Shown: positions 36,654 through 45,198 of the stretch, piece after piece
Layout of the letters: each line of letters starts with the position of its first letter
How positions within the stretch are numbered: the first letter of the stretch is position 1
Origin: Candidatus Eiseniibacteriota bacterium
GTDB lineage: Bacteria; Orphanbacterota; Orphanbacteria; Orphanbacterales; Orphanbacteraceae
NCBI GenBank assembly: GCA_029262235.1
Contig: JAJCZU010000001.1
Coordinates: 29,916 to 93,915, forward strand
Length of the DNA: 64,000 bases
Direction of reading: 5' to 3'
Notes under the pieces: model-generated
Told to the model about the DNA's origin: nothing
Seen by the model: only the letters and a program-made list of their open reading frames with translations
Database searches by the model: none
Position numbers and translations under genes: made by a program

Positions 36654-37387
36654 GACCCTGCCCGCGACGGCGCCGTGGCCGCCTGTTCGAGTTCATCCTT
36701 GCGAATCGCTTCGTTAAGCGCCCGCTTCGAAATGCGTGTCACGAAAATCGTAACGATCACCGTGGCGGCAAGCCCCGCGGCGAACAGGATCTGCTGCCCC
36801 GCACCTCCTTCGACGTTCCCCGCGAAGAGATCCGAGATGTTTTTGACCGCGCTGCCGAGGTAGACGTACATCAGCGTTCCCGGCAGCATGCCGATCCATG
36901 AGGCGAAGAAGTACTGTTTGAAACTCACCTTCGTAATGCCGTACGCGTAGTTCAGCAGATTGAACGGAAAGACGGGAGAGAGCCTCGTGAGCAGCACGAT
37001 CTTGAAGCCCTCGCGTCCCACCGCTTCATCGATTGCCTGGAACTTGCGATTCGACTGCACCTTCGCTTCGACCCATCGCCGCGCGAGTTTGCGTCCGATC
37101 AGAAACGCCGCGGCCGCTCCGAGAGTCGCGCCGATCGAAACGGCGATGCCGCCGGTAACCAGGCCGAACACGAATCCGGCGCCGAGCGTCAGAAGGGAGC
37201 CGGGGATCAGAAACACGCAGGCCACGATGTAGGCGCCCGCTAAGAAAACCGGCCCTGCCGGCCCCATGTCCCCGGCGGCGGTCAGAAGGCGCTGAATCCA
37301 TTCGTTCACCGGGAGGTAGCGGAACAGGGCGAAGAGACCCGCGGCCACTGCCAGCGCGACGGCGATCCGGGCGGCGTTCGATTTCAT
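36650..37387 (-). CDS. TVP38/TMEM64 (DedA-like) membrane protein
   Basis: A 245-residue inner-membrane protein of the TVP38/TMEM64 family: the hydrophobic core with FLIPGSLLTLGAGFVFG, the re-entrant loop region IGATLGAAAAFLIGRKLARR, and the conserved RLSPVFPFNLLNYAYGIT segment with GMLPGTLMYVYLG. Eukaryotic relatives are lipid scramblases; bacterial roles are uncertain. GGAGG sits 5 nt before the ATG at 37387; an ATG at 37390 is equally possible. It is translationally coupled to the MerA-like gene downstream and lies 47 bp after the redox fusion gene, inside the five-gene operon. Confidence 0.88.
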   Translation of the reverse strand: MKSNAARIAVALAVAAGLFALFRYLPVNEWIQRLLTAAGDMGPAGPVFLAGAYIVACVFLIPGSLLTLGAGFVFGLVTGGIAVSIGATLGAAAAFLIGRKLARRWVEAKVQSNRKFQAIDEAVGREGFKIVLLTRLSPVFPFNLLNYAYGITKVSFKQYFFASWIGMLPGTLMYVYLGSAVKNISDLFAGNVEGGAGQQILFAAGLAATVIVTIFVTRISKRALNEAIRKDELEQAATAPSRAGS

Positions 37388-37434
37388 CATGACCTCCGGC
37401 GGGGCAGGGGAGAAAGACAAAAGGCGTGGCGCGA

Positions 37435-39717
37435 CTACGATTCGCTCGTGAGTGCCGTCTTCGTTTCAGATGTTACAGCGGGATCGTCGCCGAACGAAAG
37501 AACGTCCATCGGGCATACCGTTACGCAGATCCCGCAGCCGATGCACGACGAGTCGTTGTTCGTCAGGGGTTCCTGTTTCAGCGCGTAGCTCATGACGTCG
37601 ATCCCGACCTGGCAGTTCCGTGTGCATTCCGTGCAGGCGATGCACTTGTCGTTCGACTTGATCTGAAATCGGCCGAACCACTTCGAATAAAGCCCCATGA
37701 GCTTCGCGAGCGGGCACCAGAAGCGGCACCACACTTTGCCGCCGAGAAACGGATAGAGCGTGACCGGCAGGATCCCGACGAGCCAGACGTCGACGTAGAT
37801 CCGGTAGATGTGCAGGCCCGCCTCGGAGGGCGCGCGCACGAATGCGATCGAGTCCTTGATCAGGATGCCGACCGTGACGACGATTGCGAAAATGAGAACG
37901 GCCATGTTCATCCATTCCCAGCGAATCGTCCCCTTCCCCTTGGGGGCGAGATGCCGCCAGCGGTCACCGAGCGTTTCCGCAAGGCCGCCGCACCCGCAGA
38001 TCCACGAGCAGAACCGCTTGCCATGGAAGAACGACAGAATCGGAATGAGAACGAAAGTGAGCACCACGCCCCAGATAATCCAGATCTGGTGCGGGTCGTA
38101 GAAGAACGTATAGAAGAAGAGCGGCCACGCGTAGACGACGCCGTAAGAGCGCCACGCCTGACCCGCGAACTGCGGATCGTTTGCGAGCGTATCGCCGACC
38201 CAGTGCATCTGCACGGCCCACTGAAACAGAAATTCGGGAATCAGAAAGAAGAAGATCCACTGAAAGCCGATCAGGGAGACGTAGCGCCAGATCTGGAAGC
38301 TGTCCCTGCGGTCGAAGCCCCAGCGTTTCATTGCCTGAATGCCGAACACGGTCATGAGCACGGTATAGAGAACCGTGTACCAGAACGACCACGGCCGGTT
38401 GCCGAACGAAAGCGCTTCGTATCCCCAGCCGCGGAACGGCCAGAACTCTTCGCCGTTGCCGACTTTCGCGCCGTACGCGGTGAAGCACGCGAGAAACGAA
38501 ATGCCGAGCCACGAGTACTTGTTGCCGCGCGACGCCGTTACGAAGAGCGCCGCGATCGCGACCAGCGCGAGTGCGCCGCTTGCGATCGGCGGCACGTTTG
38601 CGGCGAGTCCGGCCATGCGCGTGTCGGGCCCGTAGAGAGCGGCGAAGAAGAGGGCCGCGATCGTAAGGCCGAGGCTCGCGAGCCAGTTGCCGTGCCATTC
38701 GTTCTCGAGTCGAATGCCGACCGATCGCAGGAATCCGACCGGTAGTTCGGCGCCGACCAGTACGAACGCGTGGTCGAATTTTCGTTCTTCTTCGCGTTTC
38801 GTACCGCCGTCCTTTCGCTCGAGCGTGTACGCGTTCGTATCGAAGCGAAGCACGTTCGACTCGTAGATGACCTCGATCCGCCCGGCACTCACTGCGGCTT
38901 TCAACTGGCGCTCGTTGTCCTTGAACACGCGCCCGAACTCCGCGCCCCGATAGCTGAGGGTCACGCGGTTCGCCTCGGAGAGCACGAGCGCGGCTTCGAT
39001 CGCGCTGTTTCCGCCGCCCACGACGAGAATATCTTCGCCCTCGTAAATGCGCGGCGAGTAAAGGCGGTGATAGACGCGTTCCTGCTCTTCGCCCGGAACG
39101 CCGAGCTTGCGCGGGTTGCCGCGCTGGCCGATCGCGATGATGACGCGCCGCGCGCGATACTCGCTCTTCGATGTCTTCACGACGAACGGCGCTTTTTTAT
39201 CCGCGCGCGTAATCGACTCGACGCCTTCCTCGCGTCGCACGTCGAGATCGTTTTCCGTAATCATCTCGTTCCAGCGCGCGACGAGATCTTCTTTCCGCGC
39301 GCCGTCGAGCCAGAGCTTGCCCTTGGGCGGCTTGCTGTCGGGTTCGGCGTACACCCATTTCTTCTCGGGAAAGTTTTCGATCGTGTTCGCGATCTTGCTC
39401 TTCTCGAGCAGAAGGCACGAAAGCCCCGCTTCTTTCGCTTCGAGCGCCGCGTTCAGTCCGGCCGCGCCCGCGCCCGCGATCACGACGTCATAGACGTTCG
39501 AGTCGCTCCCTTTCGCGCCGGGAAGCGAGGCGATGTGATGAATGACTTCGTACCCCTGTTCCATCGCGAGCTTGATGACGGGGGCGCCGGCGAGATCGCC
39601 GATGATATACATGTCGTCGACGTTCGACTCGTTGTGCGCGCGCAGTTCCGGGCGCCGGTTCGGCATGTTCGCCGTATCGAGCAACCGGTCGAGAGGGCGT
39701 TTGATGAAGTTCAGCAT
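37435..39717 (-). CDS. NAD(P)-dependent flavoprotein fused to a membrane polyferredoxin
   Basis: A 760-residue two-part electron carrier. The N-terminal half (about 70-340) is a thioredoxin-reductase-like flavoprotein: FAD site GAGAAGLNAALEA (82-94) and NAD(P) site GGGNSAIEAAL (234-244). No redox-active CxxC is seen between them. A short IIGDLAGAPVIKLAMEQG copy of the usual C-terminal FAD motif sits unusually at residues 38-55. The C-terminal half has about six transmembrane helices of NapH/NosR type, Cys-rich loops (CSWICGC at 570-576; CRFWC at 664-668) and two [4Fe-4S] sites: CIACTECTRNC (692-702) and CIGCGICVTVCP (725-736). It should move electrons between NAD(P)H and the membrane or periplasm. 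It lies 20 bp after the metal-binding protein gene in the redox operon. Confidence 0.85.
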   Translation of the reverse strand: MLNFIKRPLDRLLDTANMPNRRPELRAHNESNVDDMYIIGDLAGAPVIKLAMEQGYEVIHHIASLPGAKGSDSNVYDVVIAGAGAAGLNAALEAKEAGLSCLLLEKSKIANTIENFPEKKWVYAEPDSKPPKGKLWLDGARKEDLVARWNEMITENDLDVRREEGVESITRADKKAPFVVKTSKSEYRARRVIIAIGQRGNPRKLGVPGEEQERVYHRLYSPRIYEGEDILVVGGGNSAIEAALVLSEANRVTLSYRGAEFGRVFKDNERQLKAAVSAGRIEVIYESNVLRFDTNAYTLERKDGGTKREEERKFDHAFVLVGAELPVGFLRSVGIRLENEWHGNWLASLGLTIAALFFAALYGPDTRMAGLAANVPPIASGALALVAIAALFVTASRGNKYSWLGISFLACFTAYGAKVGNGEEFWPFRGWGYEALSFGNRPWSFWYTVLYTVLMTVFGIQAMKRWGFDRRDSFQIWRYVSLIGFQWIFFFLIPEFLFQWAVQMHWVGDTLANDPQFAGQAWRSYGVVYAWPLFFYTFFYDPHQIWIIWGVVLTFVLIPILSFFHGKRFCSWICGCGGLAETLGDRWRHLAPKGKGTIRWEWMNMAVLIFAIVVTVGILIKDSIAFVRAPSEAGLHIYRIYVDVWLVGILPVTLYPFLGGKVWCRFWCPLAKLMGLYSKWFGRFQIKSNDKCIACTECTRNCQVGIDVMSYALKQEPLTNNDSSCIGCGICVTVCPMDVLSFGDDPAVTSETKTALTSES

Positions 39718-39736
39718 GAAGTCGTTCGGTCCTCTC

Positions 39737-40423
39737 TCAGGTCGGGTTCACTTCGGATCGTGCCGCGGGTTCGAGAGCGCGGCCGCAGTGAAGGCACGCG
39801 CTTGCGGAAGGATGGTTCGCTTTCCCGCATGCTGGACATCGAAGGGAAGCTCTCGTGGTCGGGACCTTGCGAAGGCCGGTCGCATGGAACTCCGTTTCAC
39901 GCGATTGTCTGGCCAGCACCATGCCGAGACCGACCACGTTCAGTGCAAAGCCGAGCGCGAACGAAGAACCGGCCGGAATCCCCTTGCGAACGGCCGCGAA
40001 TGCCGCGGCTCCTCCAAACATCACGCCGAGCAGCACATAGCAGCCGATCCAGAACGGGAGGCCGATCCGGCTCATGCGGTGCGGTGCCGAGTCGGCCTGA
40101 AAGAGAGCGCCGCGCGGTTCGATCCCGGCGGTCAGAGGGTCGAGGCCGCCGGTGCGTTCGAGTTCGTGAAAGTGTTCCAGGCACGCGGGAGAGCAGAGAG
40201 GAATCACGCGGCCTTTATAGAGACCGGAATGTTCGGCAGACGTGTGGGCGTTTCCGCAGAGCAGGCAGGGCGATGAGTCTTCAGCCAGGGCCGCCGGGCC
40301 GGCGTATGCCCCGGCGAGAATCAGCAGGCACGAAAACAGCAGCGTGATCCGGTTCGTCAATGTGTTCGTAACCTTTCGCGTCGCGCGGGCGATTCCAGAG
40401 TCGCGATGAGCGTTCTTCGCCAT
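39737..40423 (-). CDS. Membrane protein with TRASH/YHS-like metal site and C-terminal zinc ribbon
   Basis: A 228-residue protein of no family I can name. After an N-terminal hydrophobic segment (about 25-47) comes a possible metal site with Cys53, Cys56, Cys77 and Cys81 (PCLLCG ... LCSPACLEHF), resembling the TRASH/YHS fold used in copper and heavy-metal handling. Two transmembrane helices follow (about 121-141 and 152-171). The C-terminus is a zinc ribbon, CPAC-x10-CLHC (196-213). It is the first gene of the redox operon, 20 bp before the flavoprotein-polyferredoxin gene. No Shine-Dalgarno site is evident, so the exact start is uncertain. A metallochaperone or sensor role for the operon is inferred. 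Confidence 0.7.
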   Translation of the reverse strand: MAKNAHRDSGIARATRKVTNTLTNRITLLFSCLLILAGAYAGPAALAEDSSPCLLCGNAHTSAEHSGLYKGRVIPLCSPACLEHFHELERTGGLDPLTAGIEPRGALFQADSAPHRMSRIGLPFWIGCYVLLGVMFGGAAAFAAVRKGIPAGSSFALGFALNVVGLGMVLARQSRETEFHATGLRKVPTTRASLRCPACGKANHPSASACLHCGRALEPAARSEVNPT

Positions 40424-40488
40424 TACGTACGAACCATACCGGGAGTGACCGGCCGAGTCGAGTCATTCGCAGCGCCGGCGGACGGGGG

Positions 40489-42003
40489 CTACGTAACGGC
40501 CGGATCCCGCTTCAGATGTTCCGGCACGATCCGATTCTCCAGCAGATCGAACAGAAGCTCGGTCAGGATGGCGAGCAGCGCGGCCGGAATCGCGCCTTCG
40601 AGAATCAGCGACGTGTCGTTCAGCGCGAGGCCCGTGACGATCGGCTCGCCGAGTCCGCCGGCGCCGATGAATGCCGCGAGGGTCGCCGTACCGATGTTGA
40701 TCACCGCCGCGGTCTTGATGCCGGCGAGAATGAGCGGTGCCGCGAGCGGGATCTCGACGTGCCGCAGACGTTGCCAGGCGGTGAGTCCGATGCCGCGCGC
40801 AACGCGCTTCAGATTCGGGTCGATCGCGAGCAGCGCGGCCGTCGTATTGCGCAGAATGGGGAGAAGCGCGTAGAGAAAGAGCGCGACGATCGCCGGCCGG
40901 AAGCCGATGCCGAGCACCGGGATCATGAACGCGAGCAGCGCGATCGAGGGAATCGTCTGCAGCAGGCCGGCGAGATAGAGAACGGGGCGGGCGAGGGCGC
41001 GTGTGCGATAGATCAGCACGCCGAGCGGAACGGCAACGAGAATGCCGAGTGCGAGCGCGATGAGCGTGAGCTGCAAGTGCCGTGCTCCGCGCCGCACCAC
41101 CGCGTCGAGGCGGCTCTCACGCACGGGCGGGCGGGTTCGATCTGACGACAGGGCCTCGTTCCCGCCGGGCCTCTCTTCCAGGAATTCGTGCGCCACTTCC
41201 GCGAACGTGCGGTCGTCGAGAAGCACCTTGCCGTTCATGGCGCGCATGGCCGCTTCGTCGATCGTGCCCGCAAGGCGCTCCAGCACGGGCCGGACGCGCG
41301 CTTCGACTCCGGGCGCCACGAGAGGGGCGGCCTGATACTCGGGAAAATAGCCGCGATCGTCCGCGAGCAGCACGAGGTCGTACTTCTGTATGTCGCCGTC
41401 CGTCGAATAGCAGTCGGTGGCGTCAAGGTTCTTCGTCCGCATCGCCTCGTAGGCGAGACCGTGTTCGATTCCCGCAGGCTTCTGCGGAAGTCCGTAGCGT
41501 GCGGCAAGCCCGGGCCATCCGTCCTGCCGGTTCAGAAACTCGTGACTGAAGGCGATGGCGAGCCCGGGGTGCGCGGCGAGATCGCCGATCGATGTGAGCG
41601 ACAATCGTTCGGCCGTCTCCCGGCGTACCGCGATCGCATATGTGTTGTCGAACCCGAGCGAGGGAAGGAACGCGAGCCCCGTTTCTTCGCGCACGACACT
41701 CTGGAGGTCGGAAAACGAGGAGCGCGTTTCGCGCTTCAGAATCGCCTGTTCGATCGTGCCCGAGTACTCGGGGTAGAGATCGATTTCACCGTTTCGAAGT
41801 GCTTCGTAACAGACGAGGGTTCCGCCGAGGCCGAAGCGGCGCTCGACACGGATCCCTTCGCGCTCGAGCGCCCGGGCGAGCAGTTCGCCGAGAATGTATC
41901 CTTCCGTGAAGTTCTTCGAGCCTACGCGAATCGTTTCTTCGGCATGAGCCGAATGCGGGGTGAAAACGGCAAGGGTCGCTATGACGGCGAGGGTGCGTTT
42001 CAT
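40489..42003 (-). CDS. Quaternary-amine-type ABC importer: binding protein fused to permease (SBP then TMD)
   Basis: A 504-residue fusion. Signal peptide about 1-21; a glycine betaine/choline-type binding domain (about 22-290) with IRVGSKNFTEGYILGELLA and EIDLYPEYSGTIEQA; then a permease domain (about 310-490) with LLQTIPSIALLAFMIPVLGI and the ATPase-contacting loop GIGLTAWQRLRHVEIPLAAP. Such fusions are known in the OpuC/EgtU family, often with the permease first; here the binding domain is N-terminal. Its start overlaps the ATPase stop (ATGA). Ligand options include glycine betaine, choline, carnitine or ergothioneine. Confidence 0.88.
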   Translation of the reverse strand: MKRTLAVIATLAVFTPHSAHAEETIRVGSKNFTEGYILGELLARALEREGIRVERRFGLGGTLVCYEALRNGEIDLYPEYSGTIEQAILKRETRSSFSDLQSVVREETGLAFLPSLGFDNTYAIAVRRETAERLSLTSIGDLAAHPGLAIAFSHEFLNRQDGWPGLAARYGLPQKPAGIEHGLAYEAMRTKNLDATDCYSTDGDIQKYDLVLLADDRGYFPEYQAAPLVAPGVEARVRPVLERLAGTIDEAAMRAMNGKVLLDDRTFAEVAHEFLEERPGGNEALSSDRTRPPVRESRLDAVVRRGARHLQLTLIALALGILVAVPLGVLIYRTRALARPVLYLAGLLQTIPSIALLAFMIPVLGIGFRPAIVALFLYALLPILRNTTAALLAIDPNLKRVARGIGLTAWQRLRHVEIPLAAPLILAGIKTAAVINIGTATLAAFIGAGGLGEPIVTGLALNDTSLILEGAIPAALLAILTELLFDLLENRIVPEHLKRDPAVT

Positions 42004-42734
42004 CGCGACTCCTCGTACGCGCGAAAAAAGCCGGCTACGAAATCGTTTGCCGGCTGCGCCAGGATCGTCTGCGTTTCCGCCTGCTGCTCGACGCGCCCCT
42101 CGTTCACGACGACGATCTCGTCGGCCAGCTTCTGCGCCTCGTGCAGGTCGTGCGTCACGAGCACGATCGTCCGCCTGCCCGCTTCGCGAATGCGTTCGAA
42201 CTCGCGATGCACCTCGCCGCGCGTCAGCGGGTCGAGCGCGCCGAACGGCTCGTCGAGCAGGAACAGCGGCGGGTCGAGCATCATCGCGCGGCAAAGGCCC
42301 ACGCGCTGCATTTCGCCGCCCGAAAGTTCGTGCGGGTGACGCGTCTCGTAATGTTCCGGGAGTTCGACGAGCGCCATGAGTTCGCGAACGCGCGCGCTGC
42401 GGCGCGCCCCGTCCCAGCCGTTCATCTCGGCGAGAATCGCGATGTTGCGCGCGACATTCCAATGCGGGAACAGGCCGATTCCCTGCACCGCGTAACCGAT
42501 TTTTCTGCGAAGCTGGGGAAGCTCGCCGTAATCGACCGGCGCGTCGAAGACCCGCACGCTGCCGGCGTCCGGACGGACCATGCCGTTGATCATCTGGAGA
42601 AGGGTGGACTTGCCGCTGCCGCTCGGGCCGATGATCGCCGTCGTTCGATTGGCCGGGATCGAAAGTGAAACGGATTCGGCCGCAATCTCCCGCCCGTAGC
42701 GTTTCGAAACCGAATCGAACTGAACGACGCTCAT
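42000..42734 (-). CDS. ABC importer ATPase (OpuCA/ProV-like)
   Basis: A 244-residue ATPase: Walker A GPSGSGKST near residue 36, the quaternary-amine-importer Q-loop KIGYAVQGIGLFPHWNVARN, signature LSGGEMQRVGLCRA, Walker B LFLLDEPFGALDPLTR, switch THDLHEA. There are no C-terminal CBS domains, so osmotic gating of the OpuA/ProV kind is unlikely. It is coupled to the fused binding-protein/permease gene downstream (4-bp overlap) and sits 21 bp after ddl. Confidence 0.9.
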   Translation of the reverse strand: MSVVQFDSVSKRYGREIAAESVSLSIPANRTTAIIGPSGSGKSTLLQMINGMVRPDAGSVRVFDAPVDYGELPQLRRKIGYAVQGIGLFPHWNVARNIAILAEMNGWDGARRSARVRELMALVELPEHYETRHPHELSGGEMQRVGLCRAMMLDPPLFLLDEPFGALDPLTRGEVHREFERIREAGRRTIVLVTHDLHEAQKLADEIVVVNEGRVEQQAETQTILAQPANDFVAGFFRAYEESR

Positions 42735-42755
42735 GGTCTCCCTGCTGCGCCCGCG

Positions 42756-43913
42756 TTACTTCTCGTCTGCGTCTCCGGGGAACGCAAAGTGCGTCGTAAC
42801 GTCCGCGCGGTCATCGTGGCGTTCGATCGCGAGCGCGATCAGCTTGTGCAGCAGCTCGTCGTACGGAATGCCGCTGGCATCCCACATCTTCGAGTACATC
42901 GAAATCGGCGTGAAGCCGGGAATCGTGTTGATTTCGTTCAGGTAGATCGTGCCGTCGTTTCTGTCGAGCAGGAAGTCGACGCGCGCCATCCCCGCGCATT
43001 CTGCCGCGACGAATGCCCGGCATGCCGCCTCCTGCACCGCGGCGATCGTCTTCTTCGGAAGGTCGGCCGGAATGTAGAGCGCGCTCGTGTCGTCGACGTA
43101 CTTTGCGGCGTAGTCGTAGAACTCGCCGGCGGGGACGATCTCACCCGGCAGTGAGGCAGCGGGCTCGTCGTTCCCGAGCACGCTGCATTCGATTTCGCGC
43201 GCGTCGATCCCCTCTTCGATCACGATCTTCGTGTCGTACTTCGCCGCCTCGTTCATCGCATCGTCCAGATACGCAAGGTCGGCAATTTTCGAAATGCCGA
43301 CGCTCGACCCCATGTTGGCCGGCTTCACGAAGAGCGGCAGCTTCAACGATTCGATCCGTGCGCGCACGAAGTCCGGGTCGCGACGCCACACCGCGCGACT
43401 TACGGCGACCCACGGCGCAACGTCGAGACCCGCGTCGCGCGCGATCCGCTTGAACAGATCCTTGTCCATGCAGAGCGATGATCCCGCGACACCCGAACCG
43501 ACGTACGGGATGCCCGTCAGCTCGAGAAAGCCCTGCACGGTGCCGTCTTCGCCCATGGGTCCGTGCAGCACGGGAAAGATCACGTCGACGGGGCCACGGG
43601 CGGACGGATTCGCGACAAGGGAGCCGAGACCGCCGCGTGCGCGATCTTCGTCCGAGATCTCGTTGTGATAGGCGGGTTTCGGGCCGCCGAGCCTGAGCTT
43701 CGACTGCTGGGCGAGAAGCGCGTGCGCTTTCGGATGCACGATCCATTCGCCCTCGCGCGTGATCCCGATCGGGACGACTTCGTAGCGCCCGGAAACGCGC
43801 AACGTGTCCATCACGGCTTTCGCCGAAACGAGGGATACGTCGTGCTCTCCCGAGCGCCCGCCGAAAAGAACGCCGATCCGAAGCTTCTGCTGTTCCCTTG
43901 ATGTCACTTTCAA
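42756..43913 (-). CDS. ddl: D-alanine--D-alanine ligase
   Basis: A 385-residue ATP-grasp enzyme that joins two D-alanines for peptidoglycan precursor synthesis. Seen: IGVLFGGRSGEHDVSLVSA at the N-terminus, PVLHGPMGEDGTVQGFLEL, the ATP-grasp loop LFVKPANMGSSVGISK, and the C-terminal YLNEINTIPGFTPISMYSK. The omega-loop region reads AAKYVDDTSALYIPADL. The start is TTG 43913, with AGGAG five bases upstream; a GTG at 43907 is the alternative. No other mur gene is adjacent; it sits between a VOC gene and the quaternary-amine importer, probably in one transcript. Confidence 0.93.
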   Translation of the reverse strand: MKVTSREQQKLRIGVLFGGRSGEHDVSLVSAKAVMDTLRVSGRYEVVPIGITREGEWIVHPKAHALLAQQSKLRLGGPKPAYHNEISDEDRARGGLGSLVANPSARGPVDVIFPVLHGPMGEDGTVQGFLELTGIPYVGSGVAGSSLCMDKDLFKRIARDAGLDVAPWVAVSRAVWRRDPDFVRARIESLKLPLFVKPANMGSSVGISKIADLAYLDDAMNEAAKYDTKIVIEEGIDAREIECSVLGNDEPAASLPGEIVPAGEFYDYAAKYVDDTSALYIPADLPKKTIAAVQEAACRAFVAAECAGMARVDFLLDRNDGTIYLNEINTIPGFTPISMYSKMWDASGIPYDELLHKLIALAIERHDDRADVTTHFAFPGDADEK

Positions 43914-43972
43914 TCTCGCTCCTGCATAAGTCGATTTATTGATGTATGGCCTTTGCGCCGGCCCGTTCGCTG

Positions 43973-44362
43973 CTACTGAATCGGGCTCGCAAGCTCGATC
44001 AACACGCCGTCCGGGTCGCGAACATAGGCGACTGTCTGCCCCCACGCTTTGTCGGCGGCGGGCCGGAGGCGCAGGGCGCCGGCCTCGACGGCCCGGTCGT
44101 AGGCGGCCGCGACGTCATCGGTTGTGAACGTCAGCTCGATTGCCGGCGCGCGATCCTTCGGGTCGGGGTCGCGAAACCCGAGCGGCAGATTTTCTTTCGC
44201 GAGTTCGAGCGCCACGAACGCAAGCGCGACACTGCCGGTGTCCATTTCCGCGTAGTCGCCGCTCTCGTGAACGAAGCGGGGCGTGAGCCCGAACGCTTCT
44301 TCGTAAAACCGGACGCTGCGCTCTACGCTTTTTACGTAAAGGATCGTATGCGTGAACTTCAT
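43973..44362 (-). CDS. VOC/glyoxalase-fold protein
   Basis: A 129-residue vicinal-oxygen-chelate protein made of two beta-alpha-beta-beta-beta units. The opening FTHTILYVKSVERSVRFYEE carries the usual first metal-ligand His, and the closing YVRDPDGVLIELASP carries the final Glu. This could be a glyoxalase, dioxygenase or resistance-type protein; the motifs do not decide. Its ATG overlaps the epimerase stop (ATGA). Confidence 0.85.
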   Translation of the reverse strand: MKFTHTILYVKSVERSVRFYEEAFGLTPRFVHESGDYAEMDTGSVALAFVALELAKENLPLGFRDPDPKDRAPAIELTFTTDDVAAAYDRAVEAGALRLRPAADKAWGQTVAYVRDPDGVLIELASPIQ

Positions 44363-45198
44363 GTCGTTTCGTCCTCGATCATGGCGCCGTACCCTTCACG
44401 AAAAGTAGGGTATCGAAATACGAACCCCGTGGCGCGCATGCGATCGCTTCGCACGCGCTTGCTCCCGCGACCCGCGGCCGCGCTGCCTTCATCGTGCGCC
44501 GGCGGCGGAACGCCGAGTCGCTTCGCGATCCATTCGTACACTTCGCGCAGGTCGGCCTGGTCACAGTCCGTGCCATTATAGATGGCCGCGGGCGATTTCA
44601 CCCGCATCAAGTGCGCGGCCGCACGCGCGGCGTCGTCGGCATGAATGCGGTTCGTGAATTGAGAAGTGCGCGGCGTGCGGGCGCTGCTGTCGCGTACGCG
44701 ATCGAGCAGCCGCGTGCGGCCCGGGCCGTAGATTCCGCCGTAGCGGAGCGCAATATTGGGAACGGTCAGCTCCGCAAGAACGCTTTCCGCCTCCAGCAGG
44801 ATCCGGCCCGTGTAGCGGGAAGGCTCTGTCGGCGAGCTCTCGTCGACTTCCTCGCCGTTTGTCTGCCCGTAAACGGATGTGCTCGATGTGAAAAGAACAC
44901 GCGAGACACCTGCTTCGCGCGCGCGCGCGATCGCGTTGCCGAGTCCGTCGACGTAGGCTGCGCGATACGCGTCTTCGCCCGACCCGCTTGCGGCCGCGGC
45001 GTAGATCAGCCAGTCGATCCGCGCGGGGAGCGCGCCCCAGGTGGAAGGGCGCGTCAGGTCGCCCGCAACGGGCTTGATCGGGTGCGGGATCTTCGCGGCG
45101 TTCCGCCGCAGCCCACAGACCGCGTGCCCCTCGTCCGCGAGAATGAGCCCGATCCTCGAGCCGACGTCGCCGCAGCCCGCAATCAGCACGTTCTTCAT
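44359..45198 (-). CDS. NAD-dependent epimerase/dehydratase-like protein (YeeZ-type)
   Basis: A 279-residue Rossmann protein of the extended-SDR/NmrA-like kind. The nucleotide-binding loop is LIAGCGDVGSRIGLIL rather than the usual GxxGxxG, and the active-site Tyr is in FTSSTSVYGQTNG with the conserved RYGGIYGPGRTRL later, as in the YeeZ subfamily. The substrate is unknown. The ATG at 45198 is divergent from the SDR gene at 45354. It heads a possible five-gene transcript: epimerase, VOC, ddl, importer ATPase, importer fusion. Confidence 0.83.
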   Translation of the reverse strand: MKNVLIAGCGDVGSRIGLILADEGHAVCGLRRNAAKIPHPIKPVAGDLTRPSTWGALPARIDWLIYAAAASGSGEDAYRAAYVDGLGNAIARAREAGVSRVLFTSSTSVYGQTNGEEVDESSPTEPSRYTGRILLEAESVLAELTVPNIALRYGGIYGPGRTRLLDRVRDSSARTPRTSQFTNRIHADDAARAAAHLMRVKSPAAIYNGTDCDQADLREVYEWIAKRLGVPPPAHDEGSAAAGRGSKRVRSDRMRATGFVFRYPTFREGYGAMIEDETT

